Positions 1 to 9,324 of a DNA stretch of 64,000 bases are shown piece after piece (the stretch's first letter is position 1; each line of letters opens with the position of its first letter). The DNA is taken from assembly GCA_000611715.1 (NCBI GenBank), contig AZYM01000147.1, forward strand, positions 124,001 through 188,000, given 5' to 3'. The stretch is from Scolecobasidium constrictum UM 578 (taxonomy: Eukaryota > Ascomycota > Dothideomycetes > Venturiales > Sympoventuriaceae). The notes under the pieces were generated by a model. It saw only the letters and a program-made list of their open reading frames with translations. It was not told the origin of the DNA and searched no databases. The position numbers were made by a program, and so were the translations under genes.

Positions 1-1
1 G

Positions 2-1975
2 TCCGAATCGTGCGTCGCACAGCTGATCAACGACATGTTGCAAGGTGGCAACCCACTCACGGTGGGCGTGGGCATTGTAATCGAGGTGATTCGAAAGAAC
101 AACTCAGACTACGACATGGATAATCAGATCGGCGATGTACCGAAGTCCTCCGACCCAATCTACCTCGGAACTCTCCTCAGACAGTTCGCAAAGAACGTGC
201 CCAAGTTCATGGAGCTGATCCAAACCGCAAATAAGAACAAGGAGCTCAAAGTGGCGTCCGGTGACAGGATAGAGCCACTTGGATTCGACCGATTCAAGAC
301 TTGCGAGCTGATGGCCGAGCTCCTGCATTGCAGTAATATGGCGCTCCTGAATGAGCGAGGTAGTGAGGCCGAGGTCAGGAAGAGGGACGCTGAGCGAGAG
401 CGACTAAAAGCAGAGGGCAAATTGCAGCCTGCCAAAGATCCGTCTTCTGACGATGTGGACGCATTCGGAACCAGCGTAGACAGCTCAGGGTTCCATCATG
501 CCCGAGCGCCGTCACTCTCGAGCGACTCACCAGAAGAGATCAAGCGGCTAGAGGTGTCCAACACGGGCGAAGACGAGTTTGAGAAGGTCTCTGCTTCTGA
601 AGCACTGGTGGATGAGATGAAAGACGAGCTACTGGAGGAGAAGGATGCATTTGGAGAGACTCTGGAGCGATCTCCAAAGCAATCACCACGTATGATTGCA
701 TCAGAGAAGCCAGACGATGCTGATCTTGTGGTTGCACCACTTTCACCGAAGAAGTCAGCTGCTCACGGTCGGACGAGATCTACTGACAACGTGAGAGCGG
801 AAGCACAAGCCAAGGTCAATGCAGATTCGCCCACATCCGCAGGTGTCACGGGACTGCTGAGCTCTGTCGACCTCGACAAGGACACTGAGATGCAGGATTC
901 TCCCTCGACCGCTGAGAGAGGTAGATTGTCACCACATGCGGAAGACAAACCAGCTCCATTATTCTCAGGTAAGCGGCCAGATTCTCCAAGCAAACCCGAA
1001 GCCCAGGGATCCATAAAGACCGAGCCGGTGCAAGTGAGCGAGCAGCAGCTTTCGGACCAGCCGCCGAGTGACAATGGTGAGATTTCCGATGCCGCCTTCG
1101 AAGTGGACACAGACGGGAGCCCTGTTGTAGGCGACGTGCTTAAGATGAATTTTGTTGAGCACCATGTCGTGCCTACCATTCTTGTGAGTTGAAGTGCTTT
1201 GTCCTGTTATTGTCAATCTCACAACATTTAGGACTTCTTCTTTCGATTTCCATGGAACAACTTCCTTCACAACGTTGTTTATGATGTGGTGCAGCAAGTC
1301 TTCAATGGACGCATGGACCGAGGCTACAACAGAGCACTCGCCATCGACCTTTTCGAGACCGGCCGTGTGACCGAGCGAATTATCGAAGGCCAAAAGGCCA
1401 GCGACCAAGCATTCGAGAAGAACAACACCAGACTTGGCTATATGGGCCATCTTACATTGATCGCCGAAGAAGTGGTTAAATTCACTGAGCGACATCCGCC
1501 AGAACTGCTCGGACAAGCAGTGCTTGACCGGGTCATGAGTGACCAGTGGGTGCAATATGTCGAACAGACATTAGCTGAGACACGAGAGAGGGACAATGCC
1601 ATCCTCGGAGGCGTCCGTCCCGACATGTCTGTTGGTCCACGTCAGGCTGTCCTCAACGCAGTAAATGCAGCGCAGGGCTACAGCTCAAGTAGCTCTGGGT
1701 CGTCAGCGCTCGCTGGTCTTTCCAATGATGGAAGTCTTGGACTCGACTCAGCGGAGCTTTCGAATCAAGCGGGCAGTGGCAACGGACAATATCTGTTCAG
1801 CGGTAGCAGTCTCTTGAGTGGCTTCAACCATGGAAGCAGCGACGAAGAAGACGAGGAGATGGAAGGCGCGGATGTGGGTCTGGGCGAGGAAGGCGCGACT
1901 GGCAGGAAGGTCATTGACGAGGACGAGAATGTGGGTGAGCTCTCTTTTGACGACGTTGACATGGACTATCGATGA
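2..1975 (+). CDS. SAPS-domain protein (Sit4/PP6 phosphatase-associated), 5' truncated
   Basis: This is the C-terminal part of a SIT4-associating protein, a regulatory subunit of the PP2A-like phosphatase Sit4/PP6. The reading frame is open from base 2, so the gene starts upstream of the window. Exons are 2-1183 and 1232-1975; the 48-bp intron has a GTGAGT donor and TTTAG acceptor and is phase 0. The join restores the conserved stretch VVPTILDFFFRFPWNNFLHN, typical of the SAPS repeat domain. Other family blocks are PLGFDRFKTCELMAELLHCS and the region after MDRGYNRALAIDLFETGRVT. Between them lies a long Ser/Asp/Glu-rich linker (about bases 420-1080) with many SP sites, suggesting phosphorylation. 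641 residues are visible. The C-terminus given here (stop at 1973-1975) ends in an acidic stretch; an extra downstream exon is possible (next entry). The family call is strong, the exact C-terminus less so. Confidence 0.9.
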
Positions 1976-2419
1976 TTTCCTGGTCTCTTTCCTCATCGTA
2001 CTTATTCACTTCTATTCTGTATTTCTGCATCCTTTACGGGTCTCCAGTGACGAGGAAGTTGCATTTGCGTTTGCGCGCAAGCATATTGTATGGAACGACG
2101 ATTCGGGCTTCTCGCGCAAGACATTCTACACGAGGTCTCGCATGTACATCATCACGAACACATGTATTCTGTTCATGTCAGTATCTATTGTACAGTATCT
2201 GAGAAAGAGATGAAGAATGGTCGATAGGGTCATGTCAACGTCTGGTTCCCCTTAGCACGCACGTCCCTGGACTACCACAAAACCGACGAACGAGCTAGAC
2301 TTTGCGCCACGAGCTGGTTCGGCCCGTTTGTGCAGGTGGTGGTTTGTCTCTTGATCGCTCGCGTCCCTTTCGTCATGATAACCTAAGCACATTTACTGAC
2401 TAGCGCGAATCTACTGTAG

Positions 2420-2896
2420 GCCGAGCAGTCGTCTTCGGGAATATCAATACCGCCCCTGAATGTGGCTCCTTCTCGTGCACGGCGCCAATTTGCTGCACGG
2501 CTGGCACAGAGACGAGCTGAGGCTGAAGCTGCAATGGCGGCCGATGATGAGGATGATGACGACGATGAAGATGATCTACATGGGACTCCAGATGCACCTT
2601 CCCGATCTATGGATCCCAGATCAGACGACTCAATGGACAATGATGACGATGTGGGCATTGTAATGAGGAAGACGGGGCGGCGCACCCTCGCTGGGAGGAG
2701 GCTGTTCAGCTTCGAGGACGATGACGACGATGAGGATAACGGCGGAGAGGATGAGGGCAAGAAGGGCGAGGGAGATGTCTTCGAGCGAATGGGCATCAAG
2801 GTCCGGTCGCCTGACACCATTGAGGACGGGAACAGTAGCGATGACGAGGCTGAAGCTGAGCCAAGCAAGGGCAAGGCGAAGAAGGACGATGCATGA
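2420..2896 (+). CDS. Acidic exon/ORF of uncertain ownership, possibly the SAPS gene tail
   Basis: An open frame runs from a good acceptor (branch-like CTGAC at about 2396, then CTACTGTAG ending at 2419) to TGA at 2894-2896. It begins with the residues AEQSSSGISIPPLNVAPSRA, then a basic Arg/Gln/Ala helix-like segment, then long Asp/Glu runs around 2545-2580 and 2715-2765 and a Lys-rich end. There is no ATG before the conserved-looking start (the first in-frame start-like codon is GTG at 2462), so it is more likely a terminal exon than a complete gene. A phase-0 donor that would fuse it to the SAPS gene exists at 1931 (GTGGGT), giving a 489-bp intron, much longer than any other intron here. Alternatively it is the last exon of a small separate gene whose first exon I cannot identify. 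The serine-rich antisense frame is treated as a shadow. Confidence 0.4.
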   Translation, partial: AEQSSSGISIPPLNVAPSRARRQFAARLAQRRAEAEAAMAADDEDDDDDEDDLHGTPDAPSRSMDPRSDDSMDNDDDVGIVMRKTGRRTLAGRRLFSFEDDDDDEDNGGEDEGKKGEGDVFERMGIKVRSPDTIEDGNSSDDEAEAEPSKGKAKKDDA

Positions 2897-4564
2897 TTTG
2901 ACGACCGGTTTCTGTATTTGTACTGCACGAAAGCATCACGAGCTTTTGGATGGTGGGCATGATATGGTACGGATGGCGTTCTGAGGGTGGTGTGTTTGTA
3001 TGGCGGGCTTCTGGCTCGTCTGCGCTGGATACCATGTTGTCGTTCTTGTCTTGGTAGGCATGCATCACAATAGACTGCGTAATTTCTAACACGTTCGAGG
3101 CAGTATCACGCCTAGATACATGTGATTCATTTATGTTCCCATCGTCAGTAACGTTCTACCGATCGTATTCAAAATTTCGGTATTTGGAGACTTTTGGATT
3201 TCAAACTCCTTGAGTTGCCCTGCTTCTGTGTAACTATTTGCCTGAGATAGTCGAGCCCGATGCCAAGGCAAATCGCCAGTGGCCGGGATGACCTTCCCAG
3301 CTGGCCGCAAAATGGCGCAATCCTGACAGCTCAGGAGCCTGTGACCTCTCGAATTCTTCAACATTCTGCGGTTGACAGGAAGCATATCACGTTCAATCCA
3401 TGTATAGATCTATGCATAGAAGCATGAACGCGCATTTTGATATCTTTGCGCTCACAACTACCGAGTTGCGGTCAACGCATGTCGACACCTACCATACCAT
3501 CATTCTCGCGATGCGCAATTTGCGAAGCAGGGGATCTGAGATCTGAGATGATGTCCATATCTGTGAGATATACGCGCTCCTCAGTGATAAGCAGCGACAG
3601 TGTGTCCGAGTGTGAGGCTTAGTCGCGTCCAGAGCCTCAATCTGCAAGTTCACACCATCAATTCTCCATCCCACCTGAACAGCATAGGCGCGCCCGTGAA
3701 GAACGTCACTGCTTATCGACAAATAGAAAGCTAACATCTTGGAAGTCGTGGGAACATGGCACCAGCTATGTGGTAGTGGATAAGCGCTATGCTGGCAATT
3801 GGTGATCCTTCGCCGACCCTCCATACTCAGTAAGTATTTCTAGACATTCCCCTGCACAGGCCTCGCCTCTCTGGCGCTTGAAACAGCATCCAAAGGGATC
3901 AGTGATACCCTGAGCAGACAGTACCTTCATCTTCTACTCAGGCTGTATGCTAGCAGCAGCTTATCGCGAATGCCAGGACAGCGAGCAGACTGGCGAGCAG
4001 ACTAGCGAGCAACAGTCTCAAGTTTATAAACGTAGTGGAGACTCTGCAATATCCATAAAAGGGCAAGGACTTTCGTTCTGACCAGAGTCCCAGACACGCT
4101 CGTCATTTGTGTACATGTGCACGCTTGCGACTGTGAACGACGTGGCGATCGGCTCGGCTCGAACCCTAACCACACCTTCCATATGCAGGACACATGCAAC
4201 TCGTTCTTTTGGTCCGACTTGTCCCCGCGTTTGTGGACTGCCCGCCCTCCTTCGAGTATCTAATTTTCGAACAGGCTTAAGCGCTCGGGTCGTCAATGAG
4301 GCTCATGATTGAGCGTCTTGTGAAGTCAGTGTGTCTCTGGAGGCCTTCCACATCTGATATCCAGTTGTTCAGATGCTTTTCGACTCCTGGATGGGCTTGG
4401 CATGCCTCGTGGTGCCATGCGGGCATGAATTCGTGCGTGGGTTCCGCGTACATATAACTGCCCTCCGCGCAGGACCGGTGAAAGTCGAGGAGTATATGAT
4501 CTTAGTCTAGGGCTGCTGATCAGTCAATTTCTAAGCCATTCTTTCCACGGCATCTCATTATAAC
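2897..4564. other. Intergenic, no gene supported
   Basis: About 1.7 kb with only short unconvincing ORFs on both strands (longest about 111 codons on the minus strand at 3489-3824, without family resemblance or splice support). It contains a short direct repeat at 3981-4010. The 3' part is the presumed promoter of the DUF6594 gene. Confidence 0.5.
3981..4010 (+). repeat. 12-bp direct repeat, about 2.5 copies
   Basis: The unit GCGAGCAGACTG/A is repeated head to tail (gcgagcagactg, gcgagcagacta, then gcgagc). It lies in noncoding DNA about 550 bp upstream of the DUF6594 gene. No function can be assigned. Confidence 0.7.
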
Positions 4565-5674
4565 ATGTCGAGCAATGGATCTTTTGGGCCAGGAGCTGGT
4601 TTCTGGAAGCTCAGTCGGATTCTGATGAACGAGGACCGTGGTGAGGCGATGATTTTCAGAGCTTTCTCCGACCTCACGTCATACGATCTTGCCGTCTATC
4701 AAGCGGAAATTCTCAACATGTGGAAAGGCATGAACGGAGTATCGACCTATCCGGCTGCGCACCTTGGCGACCAGCATTGGCCAGGGGCTCAGATCAACGG
4801 GGGATGCTGGAGCGGGACGACCACTTCGGCCTGTAATGTTGACTGTTCCTGTGCTAAAGGCCCACGATTTGACCTCCTAGCTACTGCTGCCGAATGGGAT
4901 GATCTCTGTAAACCAATCAATGGACAACCATGCAGACCCATTGATCATTGGCGGGAATATGGGCGACAATTACTACATGAATACCGTCAGTATATTGTGT
5001 AGAACACGAAGGCCGGAACTCACCCTTCCTGCAGAGAAGACCCTTATTCGAGCCATGGATCTAGCTGCTGCACCGAAAGCACAGACACGGAACATGCGAG
5101 TGATCCGACATCTGATGAAGGAAGGCGACGTCAACTTACCTGGTTCGGAGGGATCATTATATAGTGACGAGGATTCCGAAGACATGATCGCGCTCAAGGG
5201 AGATCCGTACGAGGATCCTTTCGCCAAATTTGGCAATAAACTTCTCCATACTTGTCCCAGCATCTTTGGACGCTTTCCAGGCATGAAGCGTCGCAACACA
5301 CGTATGGGAGGTATCGGTCAGTACTCATCCGACGGTGTCCGACTCCTGGGTTCCATCTTGGTCACGTCTTTGGCGTCAGCGTACCTGATTGGCACCACCA
5401 TAGCTTTGCATTACATATCCGCAGTGACAAGTCGACTGGCTTGTGTCGCCGTCTTCAGCTGGCTGCACTCTTGTCTGATATCCGTCTTCAAGACGTCCGG
5501 TGTTCAAGCAATCACAGCCATATCAACGTGAGTCTGGTCCCAGAGCATAGCTGTCTCGATCAGAAGCTAACCTGTCCAAGGTTCGCCGCCGTCCAGGTCT
5601 TCTTCTTATCGAGCGACGCATCGACAGGAAATAGCACGACATCGGCAGGGAACAGTACAAATACCGGTCCATAG
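4565..5674 (+). CDS. DUF6594 family membrane protein
   Basis: Three exons: 4565-4985, 5035-5527 and 5581-5674 (introns of 49 and 53 bp; GTCAGT and GTGAGT donors; acceptors TCCTGCAG and GTCCAAG). They encode 335 residues. The N-terminal half has the family pattern of a helical hairpin (IFRAFSDLTSYDLAVYQAEI, and after the splice HEYQKTLIRAMDLAAAPKAQ). An acidic linker follows, then three hydrophobic C-terminal segments at about residues 243-265, 268-290 and 295-315. This is the usual fungal DUF6594 plan: a cytosolic coiled N-terminus and a C-terminal membrane anchor. The function of the family is unknown. An unusual feature is a loop inside the hairpin at about residues 75-100 with four cysteines (CWSG, CNVDCSC). 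The very end is Ser/Thr/Asn-rich. The splice sites are well supported because the joined frame recovers the family pattern. Confidence 0.8.
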
Positions 5675-7146
5675 GGAGAGCATCGATGGCTCGCAGAATT
5701 CGCAGGTGCGTACAGCTAGAGAGTCAGAACACAAGAGCTTGGATGTCCGATGTCACGTGGGTGGCTCGGCGATGGGAGGTAGCTTCCAGAATCCAGGTGC
5801 AGGCTGGCCCATGTTTATTTGACTTGCTGGTCAAGTCAGAACTTCAGAAACAATGAGATAAACGATTGAAGGAAGTGTGATCGGTCGTCCACAATAACCT
5901 TGTCTAAATACCGAAAGTTAAGCTCAGTGCCCAGATGTTGATTCTTCAAGGCGTTGAGGAATACCCCTGCTTGCAGCCGTGTTTTGAGGATCCACTTATT
6001 CCTGCTTGCGGTGACCGCCAACTCCAGACGGCTCAAAACAAAACATCATTATTGGAGTACAGAGCATCAATCATATGGCCACCTTTTGCTCGGAGCCACT
6101 TGAGTCCAGATTGAGTTATGTTTTAGTTATTTGGCCTTCACGCGCAATTCGTGAAGAGAAGTAGCTCTGTCCAACGCAGCATTGGCGACGATCATCTGAT
6201 CGATATATAAAAGGGGCGTCACCATGACACTTATCGATAGACGCTGCGGAGATTACTTGGAGGCCACAGTAGAAAGCGGCATCAATGTTTAAACTTCTCA
6301 CGTCGCGCGACGCAGAGGCTGGACTCCTTCGCAGCTCTAACGCACTCATTAAGAAGCCTATCAAGGACCATGCCACCCTTCTGCTTTCACAGCAGCGATC
6401 AATGCGCAACCTTCATGCTTTGCCATGCCGCGTTTTCTCAGCACGGCTAAGAAGCTCGCCTGTTGTGTTGCGGACTTCATGGACGCGCCTATGACCACCG
6501 TAGACCATCATCGTGGGTAGAGAGCGCGACAAGTAGTAATGCTAGTCTATTATTCTCAGTCGACCCCCGTGGTCTCTGCAATGAGACCCCTTTAGAACTC
6601 TATTGGAGATGCTACAGCTTGCTGAAGCAAAGCCCTGGCTTCATGCATATCGATGACTCCACACAAGGCATACTGTCGCCTTGCGACTATGAGAAGTCAC
6701 AGCGAGCTGGCCTTCGTGGCTTGATAGTCTCTGGTCAGTGCATGTTCTCCGCACAACAGGCCAAAATGCCAGCCCCTTCGTGTGTTTCTGCTTCGACTCG
6801 AGAAGCATGCCAATGTTGGTAAGCCGATTCTCCCTCCACTCTCAAGTTCCAAAACCGCACAGAGATCAAGGCAGAGGATCATAGAGACAATTGCTCTCAT
6901 TAGTACCATTTAATTGATCGAAACTCGTAAGTTATTCCACCTCGTTCTCTCAGTTTGACATTTTCTCAACATGGGCACGCTTCGACGTGGACTGTGCATC
7001 GATGCTCAACAACATAACAAGAGGCTAACGATGATCAAGTAGGCCGTCGAAGAGCCGATTGTCCAGCATCTTCATCGGACACACTGCTTTTGGCCACATC
7101 TGACCCACGCATTATCTCACGCCGGCAAACAGCCCCCGCCTTCAAC
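5675..7146. other. Intergenic, no convincing gene
   Basis: About 1.5 kb with only short overlapping ORFs. A possible 5'-UTR intron of the next small ORF spans 6927-7042 (GTAAGT donor, GCTAAC branch, AAGTAG acceptor). Nothing else is recognised. Confidence 0.45.
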
Positions 7147-7332
7147 ATGGAGCTGGTGATCGAGAAGAAGAGCAACTGGTGGAGCATAAAGCGCTTCACC
7201 GATCGAAAGGAGAAGGGACAAAAGCCGGCAGCAAATAGTCCTGCTCAGACTGCCGCCCCGCACGCTGCTGCATCGCAATCAGCTTCGGCACCGCTCACCA
7301 CTGAACCTTCTTCCACTCAGCAGGCGGGCTGA
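7147..7332 (+). CDS. Small hypothetical protein, 61 aa
   Basis: An ATG at 7147 opens a 61-residue frame beginning MELVIEKKSNWWSIKRFTDR, followed by a Lys-rich segment and an Ala/Ser/Thr-rich tail. An intron-like segment with a consensus donor, branch and acceptor (6927-7042) lies upstream, which would be a 5'-UTR intron and supports a transcribed unit. The frame is open upstream to 7018 without an ATG. No family is recognised. The amphipathic, Trp-containing basic N-terminus is compatible with a membrane-associating peptide, but that is speculation. It could also be noncoding. Confidence 0.35.
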   Translation: MELVIEKKSNWWSIKRFTDRKEKGQKPAANSPAQTAAPHAAASQSASAPLTTEPSSTQQAG

Positions 7333-7606
7333 TTCGAGATGGAAAATGAAGAGGCGGTTTGAGACACATCCGTACCTCTGAGAAGACGACGTACGGGATA
7401 CTTGTACGGCACGTGGGATGTTGTGGAACGGAGCACATGCATGCAGACGCATTCGTCTCGGAGTCTTGAGTCTGATTGGCGCTCAAAAGTTCTGTTTGGT
7501 GGCGTCGATTGTTCAACAATGAATGCTTAGGGCTCGATTGCACGTCAATGTTGAAGTCTCCTTCTCCTCAGAAATGTTCAGATGCACGAGTTGAGTGTGT
7601 CTAACA

Positions 7607-9097
7607 TTAATAGTACATATGCTCAATGTCGCTAGTCATTGCTTCAGTGTCCTGGGGCTTGTTCACCGACCGCGCCTCTCTACCATCACTGGGGCCATCC
7701 GCCGGAAACAGTAAAGCTGTGTCAGCAATCTGGGAATGGTGTTGCATCGTGTTCCGACTACAGGAGTCAAATGCAATGCGGAGTGTTTCTGAGCTCCATG
7801 ATGACAGGTCCAAGCAACGCAACTTTGGAACTATGCTGAGCTCTGCAGTAATGAACCGGGACAGCCACTTGCCTGCTAGTTGGCTGTCCACGATATCCAA
7901 GGGGTCTTGCAGTTTCAGCGTGACCAGTGGTTCTGGCATGATATCTGTGAGAAAGCCCCAATCTACTGTTGAGCTCGCTTTATCACTCTTCCGCTCGACC
8001 CACTCCTTCAGTATATATTCCCAATATCGGACGTCATTCCTGCCTTCAACATGTAGAGTCCACGGCCGTGCAACAGCAGCTTCCGACTTGCCTATCAAGA
8101 ACGCCATCGGTATTGAAAGCCTCTCGAGGGCTGTGAATGCTCTGAAAGAGCCGACGGGCATAATGTGCCTCAGCGGCGCCCTAATCTGCCGCGATAGCGA
8201 CCCGTCCAAGTCAATTCTTCTGAGACTTCTGGTGTGGCAATTGAGTATCGCCATCAGAGAAGGCGTATCAAACGCAGATGACGCACGAGGCTCCGCAGCC
8301 CACTGCAGCACGAGCTCCTCGAGTCTTCGTGCAGATCCAATTAATTGCTCAAGGTGGGTGGGGTGCAGATCGCAGGAGAAGAGCCTCAATACCTTTACAT
8401 TGGAGGATCTAGCAGCGAGCGACAAGGGCATTGGACTACCGAGAGCATTTGTTTCGATGAATGAATCCTTGATATGCAATTCTTCGATTGACGGCAGCGC
8501 AAGGATATGCTGAACACCCGTGGGATTGAACCCGTGCTGATTTCGATTGACATGGCAGATTGTTACGGTGTTCAATTTTGGTAATAGGCGATGATCAGAT
8601 TTGGCGAGCTCGAAAAGCTGCAACAGTCCCATGTGTTCCACGGTAAAGTAGCCCTGAACAGCCACCTGTACAGCTTCCAAGTCAGGCAGTAGCGTTAGAA
8701 GCGTCCCGAGTGCCTTGATTCGTTGCGGCAAGTGATATCGTTGCATATGCGCATAGTAAGGTGGATATGTATCAAGGCCCAGGTGCAGGTTGTCTGACGA
8801 CATAGTCGATGGTATACACGACAATGCTCGGATGCCTCTCGCCTTTTCAGGATGCTCGAGATATTTCTTAATCAGGGAAGTGCGTCTTTGCATTGTGCCA
8901 TCATCGAACACCACACGTTTGATCATTGGATGGAAGATCTGGTAAAATCGCTTCGAAGCTAGACACGCATGTAGAATCGTCCGATGCAGTTCTTGTAGTG
9001 GTGCTGAGGATGTGACGCGAGGGTCGCGAATAATGTCCAGGAAGTCGAGATGGCTTGCGATCTCGTAGAGCAGCTCATTGCTGAAAAGGCAAGTCAT
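7607..9097 (-). CDS. F-box-like/LRR-type hypothetical protein
   Basis: Single-exon frame of 496 residues with an ATG at 9097. The N-terminus (FSNELLYEIASHLDFLDIIR, followed within 30-45 residues by LHACLASKRFYQIFHPMIKR) fits the F-box pattern LPxELLxxIxxxLD...L..VCR.F found in hundreds of fungal proteins. The rest has loosely spaced Leu-rich segments (KLNTVTICHVN, IEELHIKDSF, VKVLRLFSCDL, LEELVLQWA) like the degenerate leucine-rich repeats of fungal F-box proteins. If correct, it would be a substrate adaptor of an SCF ubiquitin ligase; the substrate cannot be inferred. The long plus-strand frame across the same DNA (7626-8513) is an antisense shadow. Confidence 0.7.
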   Translation of the reverse strand: MTCLFSNELLYEIASHLDFLDIIRDPRVTSSAPLQELHRTILHACLASKRFYQIFHPMIKRVVFDDGTMQRRTSLIKKYLEHPEKARGIRALSCIPSTMSSDNLHLGLDTYPPYYAHMQRYHLPQRIKALGTLLTLLPDLEAVQVAVQGYFTVEHMGLLQLFELAKSDHRLLPKLNTVTICHVNRNQHGFNPTGVQHILALPSIEELHIKDSFIETNALGSPMPLSLAARSSNVKVLRLFSCDLHPTHLEQLIGSARRLEELVLQWAAEPRASSAFDTPSLMAILNCHTRSLRRIDLDGSLSRQIRAPLRHIMPVGSFRAFTALERLSIPMAFLIGKSEAAVARPWTLHVEGRNDVRYWEYILKEWVERKSDKASSTVDWGFLTDIMPEPLVTLKLQDPLDIVDSQLAGKWLSRFITAELSIVPKLRCLDLSSWSSETLRIAFDSCSRNTMQHHSQIADTALLFPADGPSDGREARSVNKPQDTEAMTSDIEHMYY

Positions 9098-9258
9098 GTC
9101 GATGGCGTGAAATTGGAGCTACGGAAACCTTGTAGCTTGTAGTTGCTGAACCACGTCTTGGTTTCGATCTCAAGTTGGAATTGGTGATATGCAAACCCAA
9201 GCTATACCCGTTTGGGAAAGATAATGTGAATGGTGATTGCAGAGGAGCAGTGTTTCCC

Positions 9259-9303
9259 TCTATACAGTAGTTCCTTCTATACAGTAGTTACTTCTATACA
9301 CGT
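9259..9303 (+). repeat. Short tandem repeat, about 2.5 copies of TCTATACAGTAGTTMCT
   Basis: The sequence TCTATACAGTAGTTCCT is followed directly by TCTATACAGTAGTTACT and then a partial TCTATACACG. It lies between the end of the MRH4 helicase gene and the start of the F-box gene, in the 227-bp spacer. It would fall in the promoter of the F-box gene or the 3' UTR of the helicase. No known element is recognised. Confidence 0.75.
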
Positions 9304-9324
9304 ATCATACAGATCCATACACAT

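Noticed and set aside
2383..2928. 181-codon minus-strand Ser-rich ORF
   Set aside because: It is the complement of Asp/Glu codons of the acidic exon; its long Ser runs are an artefact of GAY/GAR repeats read backwards.
4986..5002. 17-bp intron (GTCAGT...TGTAG) in the DUF6594 gene
   Set aside because: Too short for splicing; using the acceptor at 5034 gives a 49-bp intron and restores the family helix.
7626..8513. 295-codon plus-strand ORF
   Set aside because: It lies entirely antisense to the F-box gene, whose frame has the expected N-terminal F-box and Leu-rich segments; the plus frame has no family features.
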